Source: Actinomycetota bacterium
GTDB taxonomy: Bacteria; Actinomycetota; Acidimicrobiia; Acidimicrobiales; Poriferisodalaceae
Length of the DNA: 10,729 bases
Direction of reading: 5' to 3'
NCBI GenBank assembly: GCA_013151655.1
Contig: JAADHX010000448.1
Coordinates: 1 to 10,729 of the forward strand
Shown here: positions 1-6,882 of the stretch, one piece after another
How positions within the stretch are numbered: position 1 is the first letter of the stretch
Layout of the letters: each line of letters opens with the position of its first letter
Notes under the pieces: model-generated
Seen by the model: the letters and a program-made list of their open reading frames with translations, nothing else
The model's database searches: none
What the model was told of the DNA's origin: nothing
Position numbers and translations under genes: made by a program

Positions 1-320
1 TGTCGGCGGGTGAACGGCAGCTGGTTTCGCTTGCCAGAGCAGCGCTGGTCGACCCTGGCGTGCTCATTCTCGACGAAGCCACATCGTCGCTCGACCCTGG
101 CACCGAGGCCATAGTCGAGCGGGCGATGGAGGTCCTGATGGCCGACCGCACCACCATCGTCATTGCCCACCGTCTGACTACCGCGGCGCGGTGCGATCGG
201 ATTGGTGTTGTTGCCGACGGACACCTGGTCGAGCTGGGCAGTCACGACGAACTGGTCGCCGCCGGTGGTCACTACGCAACGCTGTTCGAAGCATGGTCGG
301 GCGCCCAAGCCGGTCCCTAG
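1..320 (+). CDS. ABC-exporter ATPase, C-terminal fragment
   Basis: This is the 3' end of a gene cut by the window edge; the first full codon is at base 3. It is the nucleotide-binding domain of an ABC transporter that powers export or efflux at the cytoplasmic membrane. Visible in order are most of the ABC signature (SAGERQL, normally LSGGQ-like; its first Leu is cut by the edge), Walker B plus D-loop (LILDEATSSLD, about bases 66-98), and the switch histidine in IVIAHRLTT (His codon at 168-170). The tail GHLVELGSHDELVAAGGHYATLFEAW is typical of fused TM-NBD exporters of the MsbA/MdlB/CydC type. The Walker A motif and any membrane domain lie outside the window, so the substrate cannot be named. 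It ends 40 bases before the next possible start and may be co-transcribed with that gene. Confidence 0.93.
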   Translation, partial: SAGERQLVSLARAALVDPGVLILDEATSSLDPGTEAIVERAMEVLMADRTTIVIAHRLTTAARCDRIGVVADGHLVELGSHDELVAAGGHYATLFEAWSGAQAGP

Positions 321-360
321 CAACACTGGCCGTTGGCGAGATACGGTTTGGCCAGTCGAC

Positions 361-1356
361 TTGGAGCGAATTTTGCCGTCACTACGAACCGAGATCACCG
401 AGGTTGTCACTGGCCTCGGCATGATGGGGTTCGACTCCGTTGAACGTGCGTTGGTTCATCGACCTGACGTGCTCGTCGATGTGTCGATGGAGACATGGGA
501 TCGTATCGCTGCTGCCGCCGACGATCCCCAGTTTCGAGCCGACGTGTTCGGCGCCTGGCGAAACGGCCAAGTCTTCTTTCAGAGCGACGATGGCCTTCGC
601 CGCCGGCGGCCCATGATCATCGAGTGGAAGGGCGGTCATCGCGCTCCAGGTGGCGAGTCGGTTCCGGTCGATCTGCGCGTCGATCATGTCTTTTTGATCT
701 CGTGCAAGTACGCCTCGAAGATTCTGTTGAACTCGGCCCCGGCGCAACTCTTCGATGGCACACCGGTGGTGGGGGACTGGTACGACTCGGTGGCCCCTGA
801 TCAGCACCAGGTCCTTTACGCCGCGGCTCGTCGTCAGGTTGGCAACAACGAACTTCCGGCGTTTGTAACCGATCTGGCTCGGCACCATCGTCAAGCCCTG
901 AAACCGGGCCTCGACGAGTGGTCGGCCGAATGTGTCGAGGCCTATCGCGAGTTGAGTCTTGAAGTAGGCCGGGTTTCGGCAGCCAGGTGGCGGGCCGCTA
1001 TATCGACCAAACGTCAACAAGAGGCCATGTTGTGGCGCCTCCTGCGCATTAGTTCTGCACCCTATTTTATCCTTGGGTCGAGCGGCAATCGCACCTTGCG
1101 GGTTCGGGTCACCACTCCCTGGGACTGGCGTCGAAGGTTTGAATTCCGCGACTTCGAGTGTTGGGGCGAAGATGCTGGTCAGCCTCGTGTTGGTTGGCGC
1201 GCATCGGTCCGAGATCATCTCGATGGCACCGACAGCAGCGTCGATGGCCATGTCGAGATCCGCTGGAGTCATGGCCGGTTTGGCCAATCACCTGAGGCCA
1301 AGGTGTATCTCGACACGCCGCACGATCGAGTACCTGGGTATCTGCCCCTCGCATAG
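361..1356 (+). CDS. Conserved-looking protein of unknown function
   Basis: I do not recognise this as a named family. The product is about 331 aa from a TTG at 361. No strong ribosome binding site is visible; ATG at 421 and a TTG at 202 inside the ABC gene are alternatives. It looks soluble: no signal peptide or membrane segment, many Trp and Arg. Residues 86-116 run from IIEWKGG to VDLRVDHVFLISCKY. The spacing Asp104/Asp108 to SCK (114-116) resembles the core beta-hairpin of PD-(D/E)XK nucleases, with Ser where Asp/Glu is expected; this is weak inference. The C-terminus carries the ordered motifs VEIRWSHGRF (298-307) and EAKVYLDTPHDRVPGY, which look conserved. An antisense frame (1287-382) is open too, but the plus frame has the more protein-like composition and fits the direction of its neighbours. 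Its closeness to the ABC gene and sufB says little about function. Confidence 0.7.
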   Translation: MERILPSLRTEITEVVTGLGMMGFDSVERALVHRPDVLVDVSMETWDRIAAAADDPQFRADVFGAWRNGQVFFQSDDGLRRRRPMIIEWKGGHRAPGGESVPVDLRVDHVFLISCKYASKILLNSAPAQLFDGTPVVGDWYDSVAPDQHQVLYAAARRQVGNNELPAFVTDLARHHRQALKPGLDEWSAECVEAYRELSLEVGRVSAARWRAAISTKRQQEAMLWRLLRISSAPYFILGSSGNRTLRVRVTTPWDWRRRFEFRDFECWGEDAGQPRVGWRASVRDHLDGTDSSVDGHVEIRWSHGRFGQSPEAKVYLDTPHDRVPGYLPLA

Positions 1357-1367
1357 TCTTTTTGGGC

Positions 1368-1401
1368 TCGAATTGTTACTATCTGCATAGTAGTAATTCG
1401 A
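1368..1401 (+). promoter_or_regulatory. 34-nt hairpin / inverted repeat ahead of sufB
   Basis: Two 15-base arms (1368-1382 and 1387-1401) flank a 4-base loop, CTGC. Thirteen pairs are Watson-Crick and the other two (1375/1394 and 1376/1393) are G-U wobbles when read as plus-strand RNA. The perfect inner core is TACTAT-N4-ATAGTA. It lies 12 bases after the stop of the preceding gene and 33 bases before the sufB ATG. It could be an RNA element in the sufB leader, a terminator of the upstream gene (though no T-run follows it), or a palindromic operator for an Fe-S or iron regulator. It does not match the SufR or IscR boxes I know. Confidence 0.55.
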
Positions 1402-1433
1402 CTTGACCCGATAACCACGAGAGCGTGAACCAG

Positions 1434-2831
1434 ATGACCGACATCGGCATCGATCTAAGCAAGTACCAGCTCGGCTGGAGCGACGAAGAAGACTACGTCT
1501 TCAAACCACGCCGTGGGCTCGACGAGGACCTCATTCGCGAGATCTCGTGGATGAAGGGCGAACCAGATTGGATGCGCGACTTTCGTCTGCGCAGTTATCA
1601 GATTTTCCTCAAAAAGCCGATGCCCAGTTGGGGTGGCGACATGTCGGAAATCTTCTTCGACAACATCTACTACTACATCAAACCGACCGATCACCAGGTC
1701 GACAAATGGGAAGATCTTCCCGATGCGGTCAAGAACACCTACGAAAAACTTGGTATCCCCGAGGCCGAGCGAAAGTACCTCGCTGGCGTCACGGCCCAGT
1801 ACGAGTCCGAAGTCGTCTACCACAAGAACCGCGATGACCTCGAAGCTCAGGGTGTCATCTTCACCGACATGGACACTGCCGTTAAGGAGTATCCGGAGTT
1901 GGTCAGGTCGTACTTTGGCAAGATCATTCCTCCAGGAGACAACAAGTTCTCGGCGCTGAACTCCGCTGTGTGGTCTGGAGGTTCGTTCATATACGTGCCG
2001 CCCGGCGTCGAGGTCGAGATGCCTCTCCAGGCCTACTTCCGCATCAACGCTGAGAACATGGGCCAGTTCGAGCGCACGCTCATCATCGCCGATGAGGGCG
2101 CAAAGGTGCATTACATCGAGGGCTGCTCAGCTCCCGTGTACTCGTCAGATTCGCTGCATTCCGCTGTTGTCGAGCTGGTGGCTAAAGATCACGGACGCAT
2201 CACCTACACCACCATCCAGAACTGGTCGGCCAACGTGTTCAACCTCGTCACCAAACGAGCGGTTGCCTACGAAGGCGCCCACTGCGAGTGGATCGACGGC
2301 AACATTGGCAGCAAACTAACCATGAAGTACCCAGCCGTGTACCTCATGGGACCCAAGGCTTCTGGCGAAGTTCTTTCTGTGGCCTATGCAGGTGCGGGTC
2401 AGCATCAAGATGCCGGCGCCAAGATGGTGCACGTAGCACCAGAAACAACTTCTAAGATCGTGTCGAAGTCAATTAGCAAGGACGGCGGGCGCACCACGTA
2501 CCGTGGCCTGGTCAGGGTCGAGGAAGGTGCGCATGGGTCGAAGAGCCACGTGCAATGCGATGCGCTCATCCTCGACGAGGATTCACGGTCCGACACATAC
2601 CCATACCAAGAAATCGGCGAACGCGATGCCGTAATTGGCCATGAGGCCACAGTGTCTCGCATCGCCGACGAGCAGTTGTTCTACCTGATGAGCCGCGGCC
2701 TCACCGAGGACCAAGCCATGGGCATGATTGTCAACGGTTTCATCGAGCCAATAACCCGGACTCTGCCCATGGAGTACGCCGTCGAGTGGTCTCGGCTGAT
2801 CGAACTTCAGATGGAAGGCTCCATCGGCTAG
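1434..2831 (+). CDS. sufB: Fe-S cluster assembly scaffold protein SufB
   Basis: SufB works with SufC and SufD in the cytoplasmic SUF complex, taking persulfide sulfur from SufS and assembling nascent iron-sulfur clusters. The 465-aa product is full length, opens with the family-typical MTDIGIDLSKY...GWSDEEDYVFKP and ends in the usual helical region. Key residues are present: Cys231 in YIEGCSAP (counterpart of E. coli Cys254, sulfur acceptor), Cys375 in VQCD (counterpart of Cys405) and His403-Glu404 in HEATVSRI. No intein interrupts it, unlike some mycobacterial SufB proteins. ATG at 1434 was chosen because GAGAG at 1419-1423 lies 10 bases upstream; a GTG at 1425 would add three residues but leaves only one base after GAGAG. 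Unusually, no sufR, sufD, sufC, sufS or sufU gene adjoins it: upstream is an unknown gene, downstream a convergent sigma-factor operon. Partner genes must be elsewhere. Confidence 0.96.
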   Translation: MTDIGIDLSKYQLGWSDEEDYVFKPRRGLDEDLIREISWMKGEPDWMRDFRLRSYQIFLKKPMPSWGGDMSEIFFDNIYYYIKPTDHQVDKWEDLPDAVKNTYEKLGIPEAERKYLAGVTAQYESEVVYHKNRDDLEAQGVIFTDMDTAVKEYPELVRSYFGKIIPPGDNKFSALNSAVWSGGSFIYVPPGVEVEMPLQAYFRINAENMGQFERTLIIADEGAKVHYIEGCSAPVYSSDSLHSAVVELVAKDHGRITYTTIQNWSANVFNLVTKRAVAYEGAHCEWIDGNIGSKLTMKYPAVYLMGPKASGEVLSVAYAGAGQHQDAGAKMVHVAPETTSKIVSKSISKDGGRTTYRGLVRVEEGAHGSKSHVQCDALILDEDSRSDTYPYQEIGERDAVIGHEATVSRIADEQLFYLMSRGLTEDQAMGMIVNGFIEPITRTLPMEYAVEWSRLIELQMEGSIG

Positions 2832-3052
2832 CCCCCGATCGGGAACATTTCGAGACAGAGTCGATATCTCTCAGTTCTGGTGTAAGCGCTAGATGCGGGC
2901 GACGTTGTACAGCTCGAAAGTGGTCGATGGGTCTGGTACTGATCCTGCGAGCCGCCGATGGTCAAACCCGCCCGCGCTGGTCATCGATGGTGACGCAGAT
3001 CGGTGCCAGACCCTGGCCTCTTTTGGCTGGCCACGTGCTGGCTGACCAGCTT
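2832..3052. other. Intergenic gap between convergent sufB and rskA
   Basis: These 221 bases lie between two convergent genes. A 10-base perfect palindrome, CCCGATCGGG, occurs at 2834-2843 just after the sufB stop, but it has no loop or T-run and is not a convincing terminator. I see no tRNA, small RNA or small gene here. The plus-strand frame open across the gap continues as antisense of rskA and has no recognisable product. Confidence 0.5.
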
Positions 3053-3823
3053 TCAGTTAGTGGTCTGAGCCACGTCACCGAGGTAGATGATGTCGCTCGT
3101 AGGTTGAGCACTTCCGCCCGCTGGCTCGACCGTCACCCCGAAGCCCACGGCGTCGTGATCTTCTGTCATCCAGGTCTTGCGAACCACGCCATCGGACGAT
3201 TGGAACAATCCAGCCTTAGCGACGCTGCCGTCGTCGAGAACGAACCACAACTCGAACGTCGTCTCGGGATCGAGATCGGCGACGTTGTTGCCAAAGACTG
3301 CAACTCGATCTTGATCGCGAGACCAGACCACCTGAAGCGCTCCGGCTTCTCCGACGACCGTAGTGACGATCGCATCAGGCGCTGCCAGCACTTCGGCGAA
3401 CGAGTCTGGAGCCGTTCTGGAGTCAAGAATTGCGACGGTTGTAAGTACAGCTACAACAACTGCGGCCGCACTCGCCATTAGCGGCAATAACCATTGCGAG
3501 CGTCGGCCCAGCCGCTGATCTCTCTGACGATGTCTGGCCAGATCGGCTACGTCATTGGTAACTGCGGAGTTGTCTTGGTTGGGTGCGACGATCGGTGCGA
3601 CCTGGCGCACTTCAGCAATAGCGGTCAGAACTCCGGTGCGGAGATGTTCCGGCGCATCCGAAGCCGCCGAGCCGGCGAGAACCGATGCAGTCACGTGGAA
3701 GTCCGCGACCTCTTGGGAACAGATCGAACAGGTTGGGTAGTGGGTCTCGAAGTCGTCGCGTTCGGTGTCGTCAAGAGCATCGAGCGCGTATGCGGCGGCG
3801 AGGTGGTGGAGATCGTTTGTCAT
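3053..3823 (-). CDS. rskA: Anti-sigma-K factor RskA, zinc-finger type
   Basis: This is a 256-aa membrane anti-sigma factor expected to hold SigK inactive at the cytoplasmic face until a signal triggers its proteolysis. Residues 6-50 form the anti-sigma domain (LHHLAAAYALDALDD...) with a zinc-binding pattern, His28-x3-Cys32-x2-Cys35. A single membrane segment spans about 111-133. Residues 135-256 match the extracytoplasmic RskA domain, including FELWFVLDDGSVAKAGLF and the motif VTVEPAGGSAQPT near the end. Its ATG overlaps the sigK stop as ATGA (3820-3823), so translation is probably coupled, keeping inhibitor and sigma factor in balance. Whether the zinc finger is redox-sensitive, and which protease acts, cannot be told from sequence. 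Confidence 0.93.
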   Translation of the reverse strand: MTNDLHHLAAAYALDALDDTERDDFETHYPTCSICSQEVADFHVTASVLAGSAASDAPEHLRTGVLTAIAEVRQVAPIVAPNQDNSAVTNDVADLARHRQRDQRLGRRSQWLLPLMASAAAVVVAVLTTVAILDSRTAPDSFAEVLAAPDAIVTTVVGEAGALQVVWSRDQDRVAVFGNNVADLDPETTFELWFVLDDGSVAKAGLFQSSDGVVRKTWMTEDHDAVGFGVTVEPAGGSAQPTSDIIYLGDVAQTTN

Positions 3824-4416
3824 GGCGTGACTCCAAAGTGGTCGCGCAGTCTGATTAGCCCGTCACGGATCCGAGTCTTGACGGTGCCCTCTGGTAGTTC
3901 CAACACCGCGGCCACTTCGCGGTAGGTGTATCCGGAAAAGTAGGCAAGGCTCACGGCCTCACGCTGAGATTCGCTCAATGTGGCCAGCGCAGAGTGAACT
4001 CTGGTGTTGTCGAGTTGGTCTGTTACAACGTCGCCCACTGGGTCAGGCACCACGACCGGAGTCACGTGTTGGCGGTCTTCTCGATCGCGTCGCGACTGTT
4101 CTGATCTGACCCTGTCGACGGCCCGCCGATGGGCCACCGTTGTTGCCCAGCTGACAGCTGAACCGCGTTGTTGGTCGAAGCGGGGGGCCAGACGCCAGAT
4201 CTCGACGTACACCTCTTGGGTGATCTCCTCGGCCAAGCTGCGGTCCCTGACTACGCGAAGAACAACACCGAAGATTCGGCGTTGGGTCATGTCGTAGAAC
4301 TCGCCGAAAGCCGCTTCGTCACCCTTGGCGGCTCTTCGGAGCGCCGACGCGGGACTATCGACCGCTTCGAGGTCATCGTCAGGCCGTCGGCGGCGGATAT
4401 GTCGCACGTCGGCCAT
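3820..4416 (-). CDS. sigK: ECF RNA polymerase sigma factor, SigK type
   Basis: This 198-aa group IV sigma factor directs RNA polymerase to stress or envelope genes. Region 2 spans about 33-105 (AAFGEFYDMTQRRIFGVVLRVV, then SLAEEITQEVYVEIW, then SWATTVAHRRAVDRVRS). Region 4 spans about 141-194, with the helix-turn-helix YTYREVAAVLELPEGTVKTR followed by IRDGLIRLRD. Both closely resemble mycobacterial SigK, and the adjacent RskA-type anti-sigma gene supports the assignment. ATG at 4416 is the only sensible start: further upstream the frame loses sigma-like sequence and runs through the divergent promoter region. The ribosome binding site is weak (GAGAAAG about 8 bases upstream). The protein has no cysteine, so the disulfide switch reported for Mycobacterium tuberculosis SigK cannot operate. 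Such operons are commonly autoregulated; I could not identify a -35/-10 pair with confidence. Confidence 0.94.
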   Translation of the reverse strand: MADVRHIRRRRPDDDLEAVDSPASALRRAAKGDEAAFGEFYDMTQRRIFGVVLRVVRDRSLAEEITQEVYVEIWRLAPRFDQQRGSAVSWATTVAHRRAVDRVRSEQSRRDREDRQHVTPVVVPDPVGDVVTDQLDNTRVHSALATLSESQREAVSLAYFSGYTYREVAAVLELPEGTVKTRIRDGLIRLRDHFGVTP

Positions 4417-4513
4417 GGTGTCAGCTTTCTCGCTCGCGGTCCGGTCTTGGGGGAACTTCTCCGTTCTGTTCGGACCTAACCCCGGATGTGGATTGGCGAC
4501 CCATACTGGCTTT
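4417..4513. promoter_or_regulatory. Probable divergent promoter region, sigK / membrane protein
   Basis: The gap between the two divergent starts should hold both promoters. It contains GAAC-N6-GTTC at 4453-4466. The sequence GGATGTGGA occurs at 4484-4492 and again at 4532-4540, 48 bases apart; the second copy falls just inside the divergent gene as called here. None of this matches a promoter I can assign with confidence, so the regulatory role is inferred from gene arrangement. Confidence 0.4.
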
Positions 4514-4540
4514 GTGGCTGATCGATCGCATGGATGTGGA
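4484..4540. repeat. 9-bp direct repeat GGATGTGGA, two copies
   Basis: Two identical 9-base copies, at 4484-4492 and 4532-4540, flank the likely divergent promoter area upstream of sigK. Flanking bases differ, so the repeat is exactly 9 bp. It may be a pair of regulator or sigma-factor sites or may be chance. Confidence 0.4.
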
Positions 4541-5866
4541 CCAAGCGATGTTGACACCAGCGCGATTCGGTCCGACGGCGTAGCGCTTCTTGGCGAAGGT
4601 GCCCCGGCACAACGCTGGGAAGGTCTCGGATCCGGCGACAAAAGGCGGTGGCCTCTTGTATCGCTAGTGACGCTGATCGTACTGCTCGTGCTCGGATCGG
4701 TACTCCGTTCGGGAAGCGACGACGCCGACATCGACGAAAGCGCTACTGAGCAACGTCCGGTCGAGACCCTCGACGACTTTCTCGCCACCACATCTACTTC
4801 GTTGCCCGCCGATGAACCATCTATCGCACAGCCACCAACCGGCTCGCAGACGAGTTCAGGCGAGCCGTCGTCGCCTGGAGCGAGCACGGTCACAGGCGGC
4901 ACAACCGAGGTGCCCCAGGCCGACGCGGTTGTCGAGATTGTGAGTCCTGGACTTCCTCAGCCGATGATCCTGATCGCGCAACAGCCGCGGTTCGCGGCCG
5001 TACGTTTCTATGCCAATGACACGACGGTAGTCACCGACGGTCTTGGTTCTGAGTTTGATGATTTCGCGGTCGATAGCAGTGGTACGTGGCTTGCAGCCCA
5101 GACGTTCGATCGCCGCACTCGGGAGCGCACTCTATGGGCCGGCGCCATCGACGGACCGCTCCAACCTCAGGCGGTCGACATCGACGGGTTTGCGTGGCAT
5201 GACACTGTTCCAGGTCAACTGGTCTTCGTCGCTCCAGATGCTGGGGTAGCAACGTTGTTCACCCTCGACATGGACTCGCCGTCTGCCGACCCGGTCTCTG
5301 GCGTTGTCGCTTTGGGACCGGTGATGGCCTGGGGCGACTGGGGAGTGCTCTCGAATAGCTTCGACTCGGGCGGCAGGTCATCGTTGGCAACACCAGACGG
5401 CAAGGCAGTTTTGCTCGAAGTCCGAGGAACGCCAGCCGGTCTCATTCCAGGGCTCGGCGTTGTGATTTCTCCGCCTGGGGCCCGCGATCAACCGATGGCT
5501 TTCGATCTTCGAACCGGCGAGGCGACGCCGATCGAATGGTTGTCGGACTTCCAGCATGTCTGGCGGGTCGTACGTGGCGGCCAGGACGGCTTGATTGCAG
5601 TACAGGCCAGCCACTTCGAAGAGCGACAGCACGAGATTCTGATCGTGACGCCCAACGGCGACATTGTCGATCGCTTCTGGACCGTGGGTGGTTCGATAGC
5701 CATGCATTGGATTAGCGACGGGTCTCAGTTCATGTTCGTGCGCGACGATGGCGAATCTCGAACCTCGTTAGTTGTCTACGAAGTTGGCGGCGCTGAGAAC
5801 GAGTTCGACCTACCCGGAATCGATCCCCAGGAGTTCCGAATTCGAGTGGCCGTGCCGCGGCCCTGA
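4514..5866 (+). CDS. Single-pass membrane protein, propeller-like outer domain
   Basis: No named family is recognised. From GTG at 4514 the product is 450 aa. A short cytoplasmic N-terminus ends in basic KRRW, followed by one membrane segment (about 46-64, WPLVSLVTLIVLLVLGSVL), a Ser/Thr/Pro/Gly-rich linker (about 90-135), and a roughly 310-residue C-terminal domain without further membrane segments. That domain is rich in Val, Gly, Asp and aromatic residues, with recurrent strand-like stretches (DFAVDSSGTWLAAQT, GSIAMHWISDGSQFMFVRDD) suggestive of a TolB/WD-like beta-propeller outside the membrane. The start is uncertain: TTG at 4493, or ATG at 4415 overlapping the sigK start, are in frame, and no clear ribosome binding site separates them. 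Divergence from sigK-rskA suggests a partner or regulon member of that stress system, as inference only. Confidence 0.75.
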   Translation: MADRSHGCGPSDVDTSAIRSDGVALLGEGAPAQRWEGLGSGDKRRWPLVSLVTLIVLLVLGSVLRSGSDDADIDESATEQRPVETLDDFLATTSTSLPADEPSIAQPPTGSQTSSGEPSSPGASTVTGGTTEVPQADAVVEIVSPGLPQPMILIAQQPRFAAVRFYANDTTVVTDGLGSEFDDFAVDSSGTWLAAQTFDRRTRERTLWAGAIDGPLQPQAVDIDGFAWHDTVPGQLVFVAPDAGVATLFTLDMDSPSADPVSGVVALGPVMAWGDWGVLSNSFDSGGRSSLATPDGKAVLLEVRGTPAGLIPGLGVVISPPGARDQPMAFDLRTGEATPIEWLSDFQHVWRVVRGGQDGLIAVQASHFEERQHEILIVTPNGDIVDRFWTVGGSIAMHWISDGSQFMFVRDDGESRTSLVVYEVGGAENEFDLPGIDPQEFRIRVAVPRP

Positions 5867-5908
5867 GCTGCCACCTAGAACTTCACCATGGAGTTGCAGC
5901 CACGCTGT

Positions 5909-6652
5909 TTAGTACTCGTCGTGGCGTCGCAGCCACGACATGCTGAAGTTGTGGTTCTCTTCGCTTCGACCCAAGGCCGTCAGATCGAGCATGTGATAGG
6001 CGCCGTTGATCATGTCCAGACCGCGCGAAAATGTCTGGTAGGTCAGAAACACGTTGTCCAAATCGTCCTTGATGAACGTACTGACACCAGGAGCTTCATC
6101 GCCCCCGAATTCCTGGGTTCCGAAGTTGTACTTGCCTTGTGATCCCGAGGGGACTGTTAGGCCCATCACCGGTCCCAAAGCATCATCGCCAAAGCTCACC
6201 CCCATGTCGAAGTTGAAGTCCGAGCCGTGCGAAGAAACCCACTCAAATGACCAGCCCATCCTGGATTGGTACTTTGCGATCTCGGCGAGTGGCGCCGTCG
6301 ACACTGCAACGAGTGCGGTTTCGCGATCGGCAAGGTGGGCCTCGACGCCGTTGTAGTTGTCGGCCCAAAAGGAACATGATGGGCACCCTTGTTCCCAACC
6401 TGGACCGAACATGAAGTGGTAGATCAGTAACTGACGACGATCTCCGAACAGATCATCCAACGACTGCCGTCCTCTATTTGTACTGAATGAGTAGGCCTTG
6501 TCGACTCTGAGCCACGGAAGGTTTCGACGTTCCGTCGAAAGTTGGTCTCGGGCCGTTGTGAGGGCCTTTTCGTTAGCGAGATGCGCGAGTCGGGCCTCGA
6601 TCCACGCATGGCGGTCTACGACTTTGCGGTCGGGCATGTCGACGGTTGTCAT
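5909..6652 (-). CDS. DUF899 family thioredoxin-like protein
   Basis: The 247-aa product matches the DUF899 family (COG4312), predicted thioredoxin-fold dithiol-disulfide oxidoreductases of unknown substrate. Diagnostic stretches are WIEARLAHLANEKALTTARD near the start, then ERRNLPWLRVDKAYSF, YHFMFGPGWEQGCPSCSFWAD, MGWSFEWVSSHGSDFNFD and the terminal WLRRHDEY. Cys90-Pro-Ser-Cys93 forms the CxxC expected to be redox active. There is no signal peptide, so it is probably cytoplasmic. ATG at 6652 has GGGA eight bases upstream (plus-strand 6661-6664); an internal ATG at 6637 would shorten it by five residues. It stands alone, convergent with the membrane-protein gene and divergent from the thiolase. 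Confidence 0.93.
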   Translation of the reverse strand: MTTVDMPDRKVVDRHAWIEARLAHLANEKALTTARDQLSTERRNLPWLRVDKAYSFSTNRGRQSLDDLFGDRRQLLIYHFMFGPGWEQGCPSCSFWADNYNGVEAHLADRETALVAVSTAPLAEIAKYQSRMGWSFEWVSSHGSDFNFDMGVSFGDDALGPVMGLTVPSGSQGKYNFGTQEFGGDEAPGVSTFIKDDLDNVFLTYQTFSRGLDMINGAYHMLDLTALGRSEENHNFSMSWLRRHDEY

Positions 6653-6882
6653 CTCTGGTTTCCCTTGTTTGTTCCGAGAGCGTCGTAACGAGGTCGGTCA
6701 GCGGATGCCAGTTTCGACAATATCGTCTCAGTGTTTCTCAGGCGCTTGTGATCGATCGATGCCGCGACGCGATCGAGTGGCGCGTTTCATTAGCTACTTC
6801 CAGTGAGGTGTTGGCGGGTCAACATCGCTAACGTCTTACAAGTTCGCAACTCTTCATCGAGTTACTCAGACAGGAGCGCCAC
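6653..6882. promoter_or_regulatory. Divergent intergenic region, DUF899 / thiolase
   Basis: These 230 bases separate two divergent starts and should hold both promoters. On the thiolase side are two inverted repeats with 6-base spacers: TGTTG-N6-CAACA (6809-6824) and AACTC-N6-GAGTT (6848-6863). The second lies just upstream of the ribosome binding site. Either could be an operator or RNA hairpin; arms of five bases are short enough for chance. No convincing -35/-10 pair was found, and I see no gene or RNA here. Confidence 0.4.
6872..6876 (+). promoter_or_regulatory. Ribosome binding site of thiolase
   Basis: AGGAG lies six bases before the ATG at 6883. This is a near-ideal Shine-Dalgarno spacing and fixes the thiolase start. 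Confidence 0.85.

Noticed and set aside
382..1287. Long open frame on the minus strand opposite the unknown gene
   Set aside because: It lies wholly antisense to 361-1356, its translation has no recognisable motif, and the plus frame has better composition and fits the local gene direction.
1425..1433. GTG at 1425 as the sufB start
   Set aside because: The purine-rich GAGAG would then be only one base away from the start, whereas ATG at 1434 has usable spacing and gives the family-typical N-terminus.
2786..3481. Plus-strand frame running from the end of sufB through the gap into rskA
   Set aside because: Most of it is antisense to a clear RskA protein and the part in the gap shows no recognisable domain or ribosome binding site.
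4415..4513. In-frame ATG at 4415 as the start of the divergent membrane protein
   Set aside because: It would overlap the sigK start codon and leave no space for either promoter; the added residues look like non-coding translation. It remains possible but less likely than 4514.
5918..5939. Perfect 8-base hairpin (GTCGTGGC, 6-base loop) that might be a terminator
   Set aside because: It lies within the last codons of the DUF899 gene, encoding the conserved WLRRHDEY ending, and has no T-run, so the symmetry is probably a by-product of the coding sequence.
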